DNA of 64,000 nucleotides, from assembly GCA_934045075.1 (NCBI GenBank), contig OW203738.1:248001-312000 (forward strand), read 5' to 3'. This document shows positions 22,769 through 35,468 of this stretch, one piece after another (the stretch's first letter is position 1; every line of letters starts with the position of its first letter). The DNA comes from Yponomeuta sedellus (taxonomy: Eukaryota; Arthropoda; Insecta; Lepidoptera; Yponomeutidae). The position numbers were made by a program, and so were the translations under genes. The notes beneath the pieces are model-generated. The model was not told the DNA's origin. It did not search any database and saw nothing but the letters and a program-made list of their open reading frames with translations.

Positions 22769-22867
22769 GATATTAATATGTCTACGTTTATGAAATGTAC
22801 CAAAAGAAGAAATAAATGCGATACGATGCAATGTCAGTGTCATAAAAAGTTAACTTTGTATGTCCGA

Positions 22868-22990
22868 CCATCTCTCAGAGGGAGAATACGGGCTTAATTA
22901 ACACGCGTGTCCACCGCGGATGGGAATTTCCAATCGCTGTGGTATTTGAAAAACTCGGACACTCAGGTTTTTTTCACGATGTTTTCTTTC
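22868..22990 (-). repeat. SINE family B, 3' half
   Basis: CTCTCAGAGGGAGAATACGG to GATGTTTTCTTTCGCTTCGC, matching 3125-3262. A plus-strand family B copy follows at once, making an inverted pair. Confidence 0.7.
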
Positions 22991-23004
22991 GCTTCGCGAG
23001 TGGA

Positions 23005-23200
23005 TTAAAAAAGCGGAGGCAGCGGAAAGTTGTAGAACGCCGCCGGCTTCTCAATGGGGAGGTCGCGGGTTCAAACCCCGTGAAGGAAAACAATGTTAAG
23101 CCATGATTGTACGTAACAAACGGCGCTTGTTACGTACGAGTACAATGTCTCAACTATGAGGCTAAGTGCGGAAATCTCAGGTCAAACTAACTAATATTGC
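23005..23200 (+). repeat. SINE family B with an internal hairpin
   Basis: Head with CGCCGGCTTCTCAATGGGGA and GGGTTCAAACCCC, a deleted core (GTGAAGGAAAACAATG), and the tail CAACTATGAGGCTAAGTGCG. A perfect 11-bp hairpin (GTACGTAACAA, 23109-23119 / 23127-23137) replaces normal sequence upstream of GCTTGTTACGTAC and looks like an inverted duplication of the element's own bases. Confidence 0.75.
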
Positions 23201-24343
23201 TACCATAACTTCACCTTAATATCAGTTTATAAATGTACTAGACCAAGGTGGGTTTTCTGTGACTGTACACTGGTCTGTACTTGGACGGTCATAACTCGGA
23301 CGCAGTTCGTTCCAAGTTGACTCGGGACTCGTTCTACAATTTAGTATCGTCACAGTTCCGCCGCCCTAATTGTGTAATGCCACTGGCGATAGACTTTGAA
23401 GCCGTTTCAGGGAAGGTAGTAGGTTGGCCGGAGTGAGCAGCAATTTAATGAGGATACAGGAAGGGTTAACTAGTTAAACATAAACCGTGGTACAAGGCGC
23501 TACAAAGTTATTATTTGAATGATCGACCCTTCAGTACTGAAAAGTTGGTTTGCCTTTGCACAATAGTGTCGAAAATATGTCGAGAAATAATGTTTGTGTT
23601 GCTCTGCTTTACCCTCCGGGGCTCAGGGGTAACCTTATTTGGCATGTGAATGTATCTAATGGGTCAAGGGATATTCGATGATTTATAGTAAGTATTATAC
23701 GCAGCAAGCATGTAAAATGGTTGTTGAAAGAGGTTCTAACTTTGTGACCACACAGTTTTGTATTGAATACTGTATCTCCCACTTTGTTTCGTTACATGCA
23801 TATTATACAGGTCAGGCCCGGTATAATATTTATGTGATCTGTTCATAACTGCCAAAAATAAAGAGTGTTATGTTTTCGGGTTTCATCTGTGTATCTCGTC
23901 TCGTATGTTTGTTTTATTTTACCACCATGACATCAAAATTGACGAATCGATTTAAAAGTGTGCCGCCCACGTTTTCGTTAACGAAGAAATTTTGCTATGT
24001 ATGTTACCGTCATAAAAGCAAAAACAGTTTCTAGTCGGAGATAGATTATAATCAGTAATAGCACTTAAGCCATGTTAGACTATCATTTATGTCTGCGAAT
24101 TTCATCCTAATCCGTTCAGCCGTTCTGGCTTGATTTAGAAAAAAACATCCACACATTTATAATATTAGTGAGACCGTAAGACTAGCTGACACCGCAAACG
24201 TCATCCTTTGTCTCAATGCAGATCTTAGATCATACACCAAGCTTAATGTAAAGCCGTTCAGCGGTTATTGCGTGATTAAGTAACAAACATCCAAACATCT
24301 TCACAAACTTTCACGTTTATAATATGAGTAGGATATGTAGTGC
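23201..24343. other. Unassigned DNA
   Basis: No gene seen. Sequence near 23330-23470 is not repeated in the window and moderately GC-rich. Confidence 0.4.
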
Positions 24344-24420
24344 CGTATAGCCTAACCTTCCAGGGATGTGGGAAGAGACCCGTGCCCCAGCAGTGGGGAC
24401 ATACAAGGTTTGATATTGCA
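24344..24420 (+). repeat. 5S-related SINE, 3' tail
   Basis: GCCTAACCTTCCAGGGATGT and CGTGCCCCAGCAGTGGGGAC, then CAAGGTTTGATATT. Confidence 0.75.
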
Positions 24421-25190
24421 ATATAGTGAGTGAGACAGAAACTGAATGAGAATGTTTCACGACAGAAAAATAAGGTTTACGTCCAGCTGTGGGGACTAAT
24501 GGATGGATGTAAGTGTCCCGGAAGGGGTTCGGTTGGGTCGTTATCGGGCCATCTTCATCGGTTGATTGATAACACCAGCACAGACAAGGTCACGTACGGT
24601 CCTGCGTCACGCAGCACAAACAAACATAACCGGAAATGCTCAAATACTTGAAATTGAGGAAAAATTAAATGACTTGTAGGGATGGGGAAAATAACTTTTT
24701 TAAAGTAGCCTGTAAAAATCCTTCTGATGAAAAAGATCGATGTCCTGCATTGGGCAAAATGTATGCTTATGTTTTAAGAGTTTGAGACCGATATCGAAAC
24801 CGCATCAGACTCTCTGTGTCAGTCACGCTGCGGTGTGACGACCCGCGTCACGCGTCACGGTATTGTCACGCTGTCGCGCTGACACGCGTCTAACGAGCGC
24901 GATCGACGTCACGTTATTGCCCGCCCGAGAAATGGACTCGACCCGCGTGCTCTGGGGAATCGCTGCCCTGCCGCGGTCTTCCGGCCAAAAAACGGGAAAG
25001 GAAAAAGTTAAAAAATATAGTCAGTGACGTAAGAGGAAGGCCTTGTTTTACAATATCTGTATTTATTTATTTTTCTATTGGTGGGCAGGTCCTCACCAGG
25101 TGGTCTAATGTCCTGGTTTCAGTGGCGAGGAGGCGCTGAATGCGGACGGAACAAATTCTGGAACTTGTTACGCCTGTTTTGTTGGTTTTG
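24421..25190. other. Unassigned DNA with a GC-rich island
   Basis: The block at about 24820-24985 is rich in CGCGTCACG and GACGTCACG motifs (CREB/ATF-like palindromes). No coding or repeat evidence. Confidence 0.4.
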
Positions 25191-25193
25191 TTT

Positions 25194-25752
25194 TGCCTGT
25201 ACGTAATACAGAGAGTATTGTAAAGAGGTTCGAAATTTCACTAATGCCGGTAGTAGCCCATTAACTCAGTTGGGAGAGCGCTGGCACGTTTAAAATAGGT
25301 TTTTTAAAAAACCTATTCAGAGGCTAAAAATTCCACCCATGCCGGGATTCGAACCAACGACCTCTGGCTATCCGTGCCAGCGCTCTTTCCAACGGAGCTA
25401 ATGGGTGACTCAGCAGCATCAGTGTAATTTTGAACCTCTTTACAACATTCTCTATATCACGTACAGGTTTTTTAAAAATGTCCCTATCACGGGTTAGTGC
25501 ATTAAAAATAATATATTCACGTGGATACAGCGATGTCATTCCGATGTAAAACTTAACTGCAAACCTAAATGCAAATTACTTCAGCCAGATGTCGCTGGCT
25601 GTACGTAATACAGAGAGTATTGTAAAGAGGTTCGAAATTTCACTGATGCCGGTAGTCGCCCATTAGCCCAGTTGGGAGAGCGCTGGCACGGTTAGCCAAA
25701 GGTCGTGGGTTCGAGTCCCGGCATGGGTGGAATTCTAATAGGTTTTTAAAAT
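25194..25752. repeat. Family A cluster: two inverted joins and a tandem join
   Basis: In order: a plus-strand body ending at CGCTGGCACG (25287); a 24-bp perfect palindrome AATAGGTTTTTTAAAAAACC-TATT; a minus-strand copy (to about 25466) that turns into a plus-strand tail (TTTAAAAATGTCCCTATCAC, GCATTAAAAATAATATA); and, fused directly to it, a second unit starting TTCACGTGGATACAGCG. That unit has a tRNA-like head and ends at AATAGGTTTTTAAAATTC. Confidence 0.8.
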
Positions 25753-26892
25753 TCGGGAAGCTTGTAAAACCATGAGGGAGACCTTCAGTCCTATATGCTG
25801 CATTGGGCGTCAATTAGCTGATGGTGATTTATTTATTATACCATAAGAATACATTTATCCGAGATAATCTTACTTTGCCTTTATCAGCAGTGGGACACAT
25901 AAGAGGCTAAGTTAAAATAGAATCTTACTGCAACTACCTTATATTTAGCTGTAAAAAATTAAAATCCTGTTTCAGCATGATTTTATTTCCTTAGCAGAGA
26001 TTTTTTAGCAGATAAAAATAGTAATTCTCCTTTAAAGGAATTGGACTTTTATTTTTCACAGCTACCCAGTAGCAAGCTGTTGGGGAGATAAATGAAATGG
26101 CTGCCATGTTATAGCATCGTTTTAAGCTACTGATCTACAGTAACCGACAATATAACAAAGCCTTTTTCATTGCATATTAATGTTTACATAACGGATTGTA
26201 GCAAAAAATATATTAAAAAGAGATCACCAGCGGAGGCAAAATTGTTCCAGAATGAAGCGATAGAAATTGTAAAGCTAAAAACGTACACAATCTAGCTCTC
26301 GAGCTGTATTAAAAATCACGGCCCTCGTGTAGTTAGACTGTGGGTCGGCAAACACTCGGCTGCCGCATTCTCCACTGCACATACCACAGAGTTTGAGGCA
26401 CACAAGAACTACTACTTATGGTGGAAAATATGCTAACCTGTTTAGAATAGAAGTTTGATTTTTGAACGCACCCATGACGGGCGGAACCACTTGTCATCTG
26501 TCAGATGAGCTGAAAACGTGTGATTTCCCAAAATTTTGTGGCAATTAGATTGCCGGGCTTATATCTTCGCGTGAAGTGCAAAAAAAAATCAGGGATGAAT
26601 CCCAGTGTTGTGTTGTCGGGCGACGGATCGCCCAAATAGTAGACACCTCATTTGGTGAAATCATGGTGCCGTGAAAGGTACGGAGCCTTCTGGGGAAAGA
26701 GCTCTTGGGATAGACCGGGAAGTCTAGGGATCCCCAAACCTTCCAGTGCACCCATCCCGAACGGCGCCGGCTGCCAAGTCGCGAGGCGTCGACGAAGACA
26801 GACTTTGTAAGTGCCTTGTTTTTTGATAATTTTTAAGTATTAGTGTTTCGTTGGGTCCTATACCCAACAAACCTGCTAATCCAAATCAGCGT
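25753..26892. other. Unassigned DNA
   Basis: The minus strand of 26545-26760 reads a coding-like stretch (SLDFPVYPKSSFPRRLRTF), possibly an old element fragment, but no family is recognised. Nothing else noted. Confidence 0.35.
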
Positions 26893-27346
26893 TTTTAGGG
26901 TTCCGTACTTCAAAATTTAAAAAAAAAGGATCACTTTGTTGTCCGTCCGTCCGTCTGTCAGTCCAGACCCTTTATATATTGGAAACTTTATCTTTACTTC
27001 TGTATCGAATCGAATTTAAAGCCGTATACTCAAGTCTAATCCCGTATAGTTGTGAAAAGCCAAACTTCTAAGTTAATTTTTAAAAACCTATTTAGAGGCT
27101 AAAAATTCCACCCATGCCGGCATTCGAACCCGCGACCTCTGGCTATCCGTGCCAGCGCTCTTTCCAACTGAGCTAATGGGCGACTCACCGGCATCAGTGA
27201 ATTTTCAAACCTCTTTACAATAATTACTAAATTACAATATAATAATTAAATAAATTACTTCTCTGTGTTCTAAGTTCGTGCAAAAAAAGTAATGGCAGTT
27301 TCCAGTAACATTCGGTGCACGAGTCCAACTCGCACTTGGCCGGTTT
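26893..27346 (+). repeat. CCGTCCGTC...ACTTGGCCGG repeat with nested SINE
   Basis: Left end GGGTTCCGTACTTCAAAATT, then GTTGTCCGTCCGTCCGTCTG; right end CATTCGGTGCACGAGTCCAA and CTCGCACTTGGCCGGTTTG. It is interrupted by a family A copy at about 27073-27232. Confidence 0.75.
27073..27232 (-). repeat. Family A SINE nested in another repeat
   Basis: TTTTTAAAAACCTATTTAGAGG through the tRNA-like head (reverse B box GGCATTCGAACCC, reverse A box CCAACTGAGCTAATGG) to CAAACCTCTTTACAAT. Its 3' end lies at the T-run site, with no A-rich tail. Confidence 0.8.
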
Positions 27347-27489
27347 GTTTTACTCTTCTGACATCTATCAAAATCTTTGGCTGCCCTTGCTTCATTGCGT
27401 TGCCTTTATTCAACCATTTGTTTCGACATTCGCAAAGTGGTGGGCACTGACTGGAAGAGAAGACCCGAAAATCAGGCTGGTGGTGAGTC

Positions 27490-27756
27490 TTCTTCTTCAG
27501 GCGATATTAGTCCACTGCTGGACATAGCCCTCCACTAATGAGTGCTATAGCACAAGTTGTGCCATCATTGGGGGGTAATGCCCATAATCCCCACGCTGGG
27601 CATGCGGGTTGGGGATCGCAGATTGGTGGATTTGTACTGCAGGGGGCGCTGCTGCCCACCCCAAGGTTTGTGTCCCTTAGTCGCCTTTCACGACACCCGC
27701 GGGAAGAATTTGGGTTGGTGCTATTCTCTAGGCCGACACCACACAGCAAGTCGTGC
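27490..27756 (-). repeat. CTGCTGGACATAG-family LINE 3' UTR
   Basis: Near-identical to 693-962, with an AAG-type tail on the minus strand (CTTCTTCTTC at the left end). Confidence 0.8.
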
Positions 27757-27812
27757 TAGCGAGTCTTGGGAGAGGCCTATGTCCAGCAGTGGCCTGACAG
27801 CTGACCATGATG
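27757..27812 (+). repeat. LINE 3' terminus
   Basis: GGGAGAGGCCTATGTCCAGC, AGTGGCCTGACAGCTGACC, then a GATGATGATG tail. This is the typical 3' end of lepidopteran RTE-like LINEs, abutting the opposite-strand repeat to its left. Confidence 0.7.
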
Positions 27813-27862
27813 ATGATGCACCACTTGTTTAATATACGAGCGACTACACAATAGTTTTACGC

Positions 27863-28797
<935 letters not shown>

Positions 28798-29089
28798 AAT
28801 CCAGTTAAGTCCAGTTCAGTCTAGCTCGCGCCGTTCTTCCGTTCCACTTATTTGGATGCAAGCACGCCGGCTGAATTATTTATATCCCCTGATGTGCGAG
28901 TTCGTCAGCGAGCGCAAACAGCGTGTGTGCCGGCGCCGGGAGATCAGATCGACCCTTGGTCCCTCGGACCCTCAGGGCAATTTGGCAATTACCGAGCGCG
29001 CAGGTGAGGAGACGCGCGGTCTCTGAGGACCTCGAGGACGAGGGTCACAGTACGGGTTACAAACGAAACACTGTAACTATAAGTATGTG
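28798..29089. other. Unassigned DNA, GC-rich
   Basis: Includes AATTATTTATATCCCC (TATA-like) and a GC-rich stretch (GTGTGCCGGCGCCGGGAGAT) ending in GCGCAGGTGAGGAG. A promoter or exon edge is possible but not supported further. Confidence 0.3.
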
Positions 29090-29530
29090 GGTGAAAGCGG
29101 TGGTATCGCAGCGGTAGTACGCCAGCTTGTCAGTCGAGAGATCGTGGTTTGACTTTGTTTTCTAAGTTATGTATGTTTGTGAATTTATAGTAGGAATTCC
29201 AGCCGCTAACTGTAAAGGAAAACCTCGTGAGGAAACTCAGGTTTCCCCTAAGGTGTTCAACTACCTCAGCGCTTGAAATTGTAAATCCGCGGTGGGCACG
29301 CGTGGTTATTAAGTCCACACTCTCCCCCTGAAAGAAGCCCTGTGCCCTACAGTGGGACGTTTATGCTGTGGGACATTCTACGTAAAAAAAACTGTGAAGG
29401 AAAACGTCGTGAGGAAACTCCAGTGTCTGAAGTGATAACATGCCTCAGCGCTTGCTAGGCCCAACTTAGAAATTAGAAATATCTTTATTGAGAAATACAA
29501 TAAGGATAAGTGCGGAAATCTCAGGACTCA
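29090..29530 (+). repeat. Two SINE family B copies in tandem
   Basis: The first (29090-29365) has a degenerate head (GCGGTGGTATCGCAGCGGTA), ACTTTGTTTTCTAAGTTATG and a tail CCTGTGCCCTACAGTGGGAC. The second (29385-29530) starts at AACTGTGAAGGAAAACGTCG and ends with the AAGTGCGGAAATCTCAGG tail. The two tails represent two subfamilies. Confidence 0.75.
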
Positions 29531-29587
29531 TCATCATCATCAGCCGTCCCGATCGAAGGGCACGGGTCTCTTTCCTTAGGAAGTAGA

Positions 29588-29715
29588 GGCTATACTATTT
29601 TTATTTTTAATGCACTAACTCGTGCTATGGACAAATTTATAAACCTATCTAGAGGCTAAAAATTTCACCCATGCCGGGATTCGAACCCGCAACCTCTGGC
29701 TATCCGTGGCACGGA
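29588..29715 (-). repeat. Family A SINE with small inverted 5' end
   Basis: Full A-rich tail at the left (TATACTATTTTTATTTTTAA), then the T-run site and the tRNA-like part down to CTATCCGTG. It ends with GCACGGATAAGG, so TATCCGTG/CACGGATA form a small palindrome at the 5' junction. Confidence 0.8.
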
Positions 29716-29992
29716 TAAGGTGGCCAAGTGTGGATGTTGGTATGTCTCGCGGTGCGCAAAGCAAAACAGTGGCTGGCTGCGGGGCGCCGAAACCTCAGAC
29801 TATTAGTCCACGTCAAACGCCGTGTAGCTTATTGCGGTGTAGCTGCACACACTTTTCGAGGCTTGCGAGGGATTTTGGCGGAGCCTTGCAAACGTTAAAT
29901 ATGACGTAAAAGTTCCTTCGACGGCGCGATGTTTGTATCTTTGAAACTTGTTAAATTTTCTTCGGTACATACACTAAGGTAAGCCACAGTGG

Positions 29993-30570
29993 CAGTGTGA
30001 GGGTAGTTAACTACTTTTTTGTAATCAGGTTACTAACTGCGATTAAAAGTAGTTAAATACATGTAGTTATGGTTACATGTAGTTATAGTTACATGTAGTT
30101 AACTACAGTAATCAAACTACATTAAGTAGTTGTTAATTTGATTGCTGTAATCATAACTACTTATGATAACTGATTAGCTGAGTTGTAAAAACTTATATTG
30201 CCGTTCGTTAGCGCAATAGTAGCGAACGGACGTGCACACTGTCAGACACAATTAAATACACTACCCTGCATGCTTCACACAAAAAAAAAACACATGTACC
30301 CGACATGTAGGGTGAAGATAGTGCGCCCTAACTACCTACGTAGCAAACGACAAGTCGATACATGAACGACACGCGCAATTTATACGCAAGTTTATTTAAA
30401 AATGTAGTTATAAAAAGTAATCTTGTAATCGTGATTGCAACTACAATTTGCAGTTAGTAATCAAAATGTTTAACTACTTATTCTGATTACTTCATGTAGT
30501 TAGTAATCGTGATTATTAACTACTTTATGTAATCGTAGTTAGTAGTTAGATTACTTTTTGCCCCACACTG
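29993..30570. mobile_element. Non-autonomous hAT-type element with 8-bp TSD
   Basis: CACAGTGG flanks it on both sides (29985-29992 and 30571-30578). Ends are CAGTGTGAGGGTAG and, in reverse, CAGTGTGGGGCAAAAAG, a hAT-like terminal repeat beginning with CA. The subterminal regions are full of short repeats (GTAGTTAAC, TGTAGTTA, GTAATCA), as expected for transposase binding sites. No transposase is encoded. Confidence 0.9.
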
Positions 30571-30680
30571 CACAGTGGTGGCCAAGAACCGGTCGACGGT
30601 CGGTGGACAGACCACCAGCCCGGTGGGCCTGTGACATTGTGAAAGCTAGGAAATAATGGACGATTTTAAAACCTATTTAA

Positions 30681-30818
30681 ACTGCGATCCCCAACCCGCA
30701 TGCCCAGCGTGGGGATTATGAGCATTACCCCTCAATGATGGCACAACCTTGCGCTATGGCGCTCATTAGGGGAGGGCTATGTCCAGCAGTAGACTACTAT
30801 AGCCTGAAGAAGAAGAAG
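30681..30818 (+). repeat. CTGCTGGACATAG-family fragment, sense orientation
   Basis: GCGATCCCCAACCCGCATGC to CTATGTCCAGCAGTAGACTA and a GAAGAAGAAG tail. Confidence 0.8.
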
Positions 30819-31085
30819 ATTTAGAGGCTAAAAATTCCACCCATGCCGGGACTCGAACCCGTGACCTCTGGCTAACCGGGCCAGCGCTCTCCTAACTGAG
30901 CTAATGGGCGACTCACCGGCATCAGTGAAATTTAATTTAATAATATAATCATGTGGGTACAGCGATATTATTCCGTATGTAAAAACTAACTAGGCAAAGT
31001 GTACTCGGGGCTGCAAGTGATGCAAATTTCTTCAGCCAGATGTTGCTGCATGTACGTAATACAGAGAGTATTGTAAAGAGGTTAT
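30819..31085. repeat. Family A inverted composite
   Basis: A minus-strand part (TTTAGAGGCTAAAAATTCC to GGCATCAGTGAAATTTAA) is followed by a plus-strand unit. That unit starts inside the tandem junction (TTAATAATATAATCATGTGG) and runs to GTATTGTAAAGAGGTT. Confidence 0.8.
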
Positions 31086-32925
31086 CTCGTATCAATTAGG
31101 AGTTATCTCGAAACATAAAGCTTTTTATGCATATACACCTTTATAAGAAAATATAAAACAGTGAAAAACAAAATCGGATAAGTTTTTTGTTACATTAGTG
31201 TAACTTTACATTTCGTATTTTTTGTGATCCAAAATTTTTTTTTTGTTTTTTTATGGTTCATCTCTTTTTACATTTCCTCTACGATATAAAACCAAGGTCA
31301 CATCAATCAAAGTCAAGGAGTAGAAACTTCGAAACTCCGATCTCAATAATAATACATTAGTCTGTAAATTTGAGTAAATATTTTACCAGTATAGTTATCA
31401 GGACTAATTTGGCCAAACTCATAACACATGGCAGCTAATGCGCCGCTGGTGCAGCGAGCACTTTAGGTACCTACTCTCAGCCTCGCCAGATCACTCGGGA
31501 TGCATTTGCGTTTAATAATAACTTAGTTATATACAGTACGGGCGTATGCCACGGAAGTTTCTTTACATTTGAATACAATACAAGTATTTTAAAATTTCGC
31601 GACTTGAACACATAGAATATTAACGGGGCTTAATCACGTAGTAAAATAAAATGGTAAGTTTTAATCGGGAATGTGGTTTCAAACTGTCGCAAACGTGGGA
31701 TCCGGTCATCAAAAAGTGTTCGTGTGGAAAAAAGTCGCATGGCTTATTGTCCGACATTATCAAAGTAGTGTGTCGCAGCCCTAATAGTGCTTTGTGTTGG
31801 CTGATTGAGGGTAGTCTGAAACCTTGTCAGCCGAAGATGCGAACGGGTGCCAGCCATCAGTCTTCTCGTGACCACGATGACTGTAACGTCGTCGAAACGT
31901 CGAGGTAAAATAGCAATAAATTACTACGCGATTAAGGCCCGAAAATATTCTAACAATACAAGTAATTCAAACTTGAGTTTGGTAATCAATAAGGTAACTG
32001 AAATGTACACACGTGTCAAGCATAGCGTCACAACAACCTTCGGACTTAAAGTTTATAGCAGGATATGGCTGCCCGAATGTATTAAATGCTCATCAAATTT
32101 AATGGCCTGTAAAATAACGTACCTGACGAATCGTTATTTTATAGTGAAATATTTTATAGTCTAGTTATTTTCCGAAATGACGGGAATTGGCCTCAAAGAG
32201 AAATGCGGGACAGGAAGCTGTACCGCAAAATACCGTTACGCCTTTGTTGTATAAAGCGGCAGCTGATAAAACATTCCATAAACACAACGTTATTCACTTA
32301 CAAACGGTACAAGCTGTCCCACTGGGAGCACCTGTAACCGCGGCTTGGCTGCAGTTACTGTCCGGAGTGAGCTAGACTGAACCGGAGTAAACTGGAGTGA
32401 ACTAGTTCGGGACTGCGTTAATACGTAATTAGCGTCGCTGGGGACCATGCCGAGGATGGCAGATTGAGAAGCTTTATATGCTAAAGACTAGTTGCTTGAA
32501 TCTTGATCATTTTCAAACAGAAATGGAGTACAATTGGTGTGATATTTACATACAATTATGAGCAGTTAGTGTTACAGTTCCTTTGTTACTTTTTTCTCCA
32601 CATAATCTATTAATTGTGAAACTAACAGCTTTGACGTTCATTGAAATAAATTGATATTAAGCACTTTATTGTAAGACAGGCTAACAATGATAATTACTGG
32701 CTCCCAAGCATTAAGTAAACAATTTGTTTTTATAGTGAATAAAATTGTCTTGACTTTGACTTTATAGGTGCGTTACAGTGAAAAGACAGTGTTTTATTTG
32801 AAAATAGTTAAAGAGAGCAAATATACAATAAGTCCCAAAACGTAAAACACTTATTCCAAAATCTATTCATAATCTTCTTTATACGTATTGGAATCGTTTC
32901 GTATTAGTCCAGTTCACCCAAAGGT
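31086..32925. other. Mostly unassigned DNA
   Basis: A coding-like repeat remnant lies at about 31640-31935 (ends with GTAACGTCGTCGAAACGTCG and ATTACTACGCGATTAAGGCC), probably part of an element. Sequence at 32361-32416 is an 85% inverted match to sequence around 27857-27878 plus 28798-28838. No gene is supported. Confidence 0.4.
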
Positions 32926-33030
32926 TGTCTGGAAGAGATCACTTTTAGTGATAAGGCCGCCATCTGTACTCTTAGGTTAAGAAATATCTGTGTAATTTCC
33001 ATTTTTATGTAGAATAAAGTGTTCTTTATC
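32926..33030 (+). repeat. LINE-type 3' end (GATAAGGCCGCC family)
   Basis: GGAAGAGATCACTTTTAGTG and ATAAGGCCGCCATCTGTAC, then an AATAAAG signal. Related ends occur at 53225-53392 (plus), and at 46335-46395 and 55148-55195 (minus). Confidence 0.7.
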
Positions 33031-34376
33031 TATCCGTCTATGTAAAGCCGAAAGGAAAATGCTCCAGAAACCGCACCGTCGCCGCTAACACGGAAAGCAT
33101 GTCGCGGCGCGGCGCAGGTGTCCGCAAAATTTAAATATTTAACAAGCCTCACCACGTTTTTCCCATTACAGGGTGAATCGAAGAGAGCTCCGGCCGTGGC
33201 CGGGTCCACCGCTAAATACTTGAAAGTCTAATTGAATAAACGTGTCGGGAATCTGGGATAATCGCCGCGACGCGATGAGCCAGAATCGGCCCCGGATTTA
33301 CCCCCACACGCATCTAGTCGTATATACTCCTTGTCTACTTCAAAAGACGCCATCTCTTTTGTTTTTACTTTGTGTGATAAAGAGAGATGTGGTCGTTTGT
33401 TGTTTGAAATAGAATCGTCCGCCCAATTCGATCCGATTGTCCGTGACTAGGTTTTTCAATTTATTTAGATCCGAGGAAGGCTGTCGTGGGGAGTGCCGCT
33501 CGCTAACAAGCTCCGTTGTTCTCCGAGCAAAGTTTCTTCGCAAAATATTAATAATTCGCTTTTGCTTTCGCAAACTCGTAATGGAAAAGATAAATTTTTC
33601 GATTGTACTCCGTCTGTTTATACAATAACGGATTAGAAAAGTTTGAAACTTCACTCTCTTTGTTACGTTCGTTGATTAGAAAAGGCCTATAGTAACGAGA
33701 GTTAGCTGGAAGAAAATACCATCTAGTATTAAGGTCGCTTTTGCATATATTTGTTTAAGTCAATAAAGGATTTTTCTGTCGTTCATTCCAAGGGAATATG
33801 TCTATAAAAGTGCTGTCGATGGCAAATCGATCTACAATGAATGATATTATATGGAATCCGGAGTTACTTTGCGGAAATCCATAATAGCATTAAAAAGTGA
33901 AAATTACTTTGCTGAATTTCGCCAAAAACCCCACAAGCACCATGCGTTTAGTTAATGCACCGCCCTCCCTCCCACTTTTTCAAGCAGAGGCAAGACACGA
34001 ACACACCACCACCAACACCAATACTTGTGTGAGAAAACACGTGACGCAATTCGCCTCTAACACGAGGCATCCTCAGGGTCACAAGTGCAATGAATGAGTA
34101 TTAAAGTCAAAGTCAACAATGTTATTGATATAAAAACCAAACGTGTAATTAATGAACGTCAAAGCTGTTACTTTCACCATTAATAAATTATAGGGAAGAA
34201 AGTTACAAAGAAACTCCACATCTGTTTTTTTCCAAACAGGTCAGAATTTTCAACATAAAGTTACATTACACTAGACATAATCGTCCCCGTTAACTTTATT
34301 TGAATACCAGACATCTTTGTCTTCGATAAAATCTTTAATTTTATACTAGGCTCGTATGTATTGTTGTAAACAAGGA
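33031..34376. other. Unassigned DNA with a GC-rich island
   Basis: A CGCGGCG-rich block at 33060-33130 is followed by AT-rich and GC-rich alternation to 33300. Overlapping open frames at 33340-33654 on both strands have no recognised domain. Candidate non-coding conserved sequence only. Confidence 0.35.
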
Positions 34377-34815
34377 CTGTAAAGGAAGGCCAATGAGACG
34401 AGATAAAGAATGTAAACAAAGTATCATGGGTTCAAACTAATCGCTGTCGTCTGTATTAGTCAAACATGATTAACCGGAAGAGTCCAAATCAGCCGTATTT
34501 ATGATAAAACTATCCATAGTATTATCAATCATGCTGTCAATATGGCTTTACAAAATGTCCTCGTATCACTTCGAACGCAATCTAAACAGGAATGAACTAT
34601 TATAGATCACAAAATGGCGGATGTCACCAAATGTTGACAACTGCGGTACTGAAAGTTTTCCTGTACCATGAAATACGCAACGACAGCTGTCGTCGATCAA
34701 CCGCATACGTGTGACAAGGACAGTGATAATAATCGCTCACTATCGCAATGTAACTCAGTAACGGTCCGTTTGTTTACATTCTTTATTTCGTCTCCTTGGC
34801 CTTCCTTTGGACAGC
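34377..34815. mobile_element. MITE candidate with about 45-bp inverted ends
   Basis: AAAGGAAGGCCAATGAGACG and AGATAAAGAATGTAAACAAA at the left are mirrored by TTTGTTTACATTCTTTATTT and CGTCTCCTTGGCCTTCCTTT at the right, with a few mismatches. The interior is non-coding and unlike other sequence here. No TSD was identified. Confidence 0.65.
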
Positions 34816-35196
34816 TATATTACAGCCTTACTAGTAGAGTGTGGATATGATAGTAAAACGCTAGATGTTGCTTGGTTAATATATTTTCCGCAAGTGTCAC
34901 ACATCACAACAATGGTATCCTAGCGATATTCAAATCGGTGTCAGCCATGTACTGGGATAAGATTATAACTGGCCAATACATATGCATATACCACCTCCAA
35001 TAGTATGCACAAAGTACCGCGAGTACTACGAATATTACTACCGCGTCGGTGGTAAGTTTAATAAATCTAGAGGATAATTGAAATAACCTAAAAAGGTTTC
35101 TTTACTATCGGCCACTTCTAAATTGTCTGCAAAAGTTTCATGAATCGCGAACAATTGTGTAAAAATGTAACAAAAGCTTCTCTTTAATTTACATAG

Positions 35197-35354
35197 TGTT
35201 ATGCACGCAACCTAAATCTAGATGTACCTACATCGTTGGTTAAATTATTAAACACGAGCTCATTCAAATCAGTTCCAATAAAGCATTTATACTGTTACCA
35301 CGTTTCTTTCTACAAAATCCTTGCTAAGCCAATTAGACCTTATCACACCCAACA
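35197..35354 (+). repeat. BEL 5' LTR
   Basis: 158 bp, TG...CA, with an AATAAA signal at 35277-35282. It differs from the 3' LTR at one base. Confidence 0.95.
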
Positions 35355-35357
35355 TAA

Positions 35358-35375
35358 TGGTCAATATCGAGCCGG
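35358..35375 (+). promoter_or_regulatory. Probable primer-binding site
   Basis: TGGTCAATATCGAGCCGG begins three bases after the LTR with the TGG expected opposite a tRNA CCA end. Which tRNA it matches was not determined. Confidence 0.55.
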
Positions 35376-35468
35376 ATAAATAAAGACTGCTAACAATACG
35401 AGTTGCCGAGCGCCGCGAGAACAAAAGGAACCGCATTTCGTGGAAATAGATAAGGAGTTTACTTCAAT

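Noticed and set aside
31651..31908. Cysteine-containing 85-residue frame
   Set aside because: Its 3' part resembles dispersed repeat sequence (GTCGTCGAAACGTCG), so it is more likely an element fragment than a gene.
33340..33654. Overlapping 104- and 63-residue frames on opposite strands
   Set aside because: No start context, domain or splice evidence; length is within chance for this composition.
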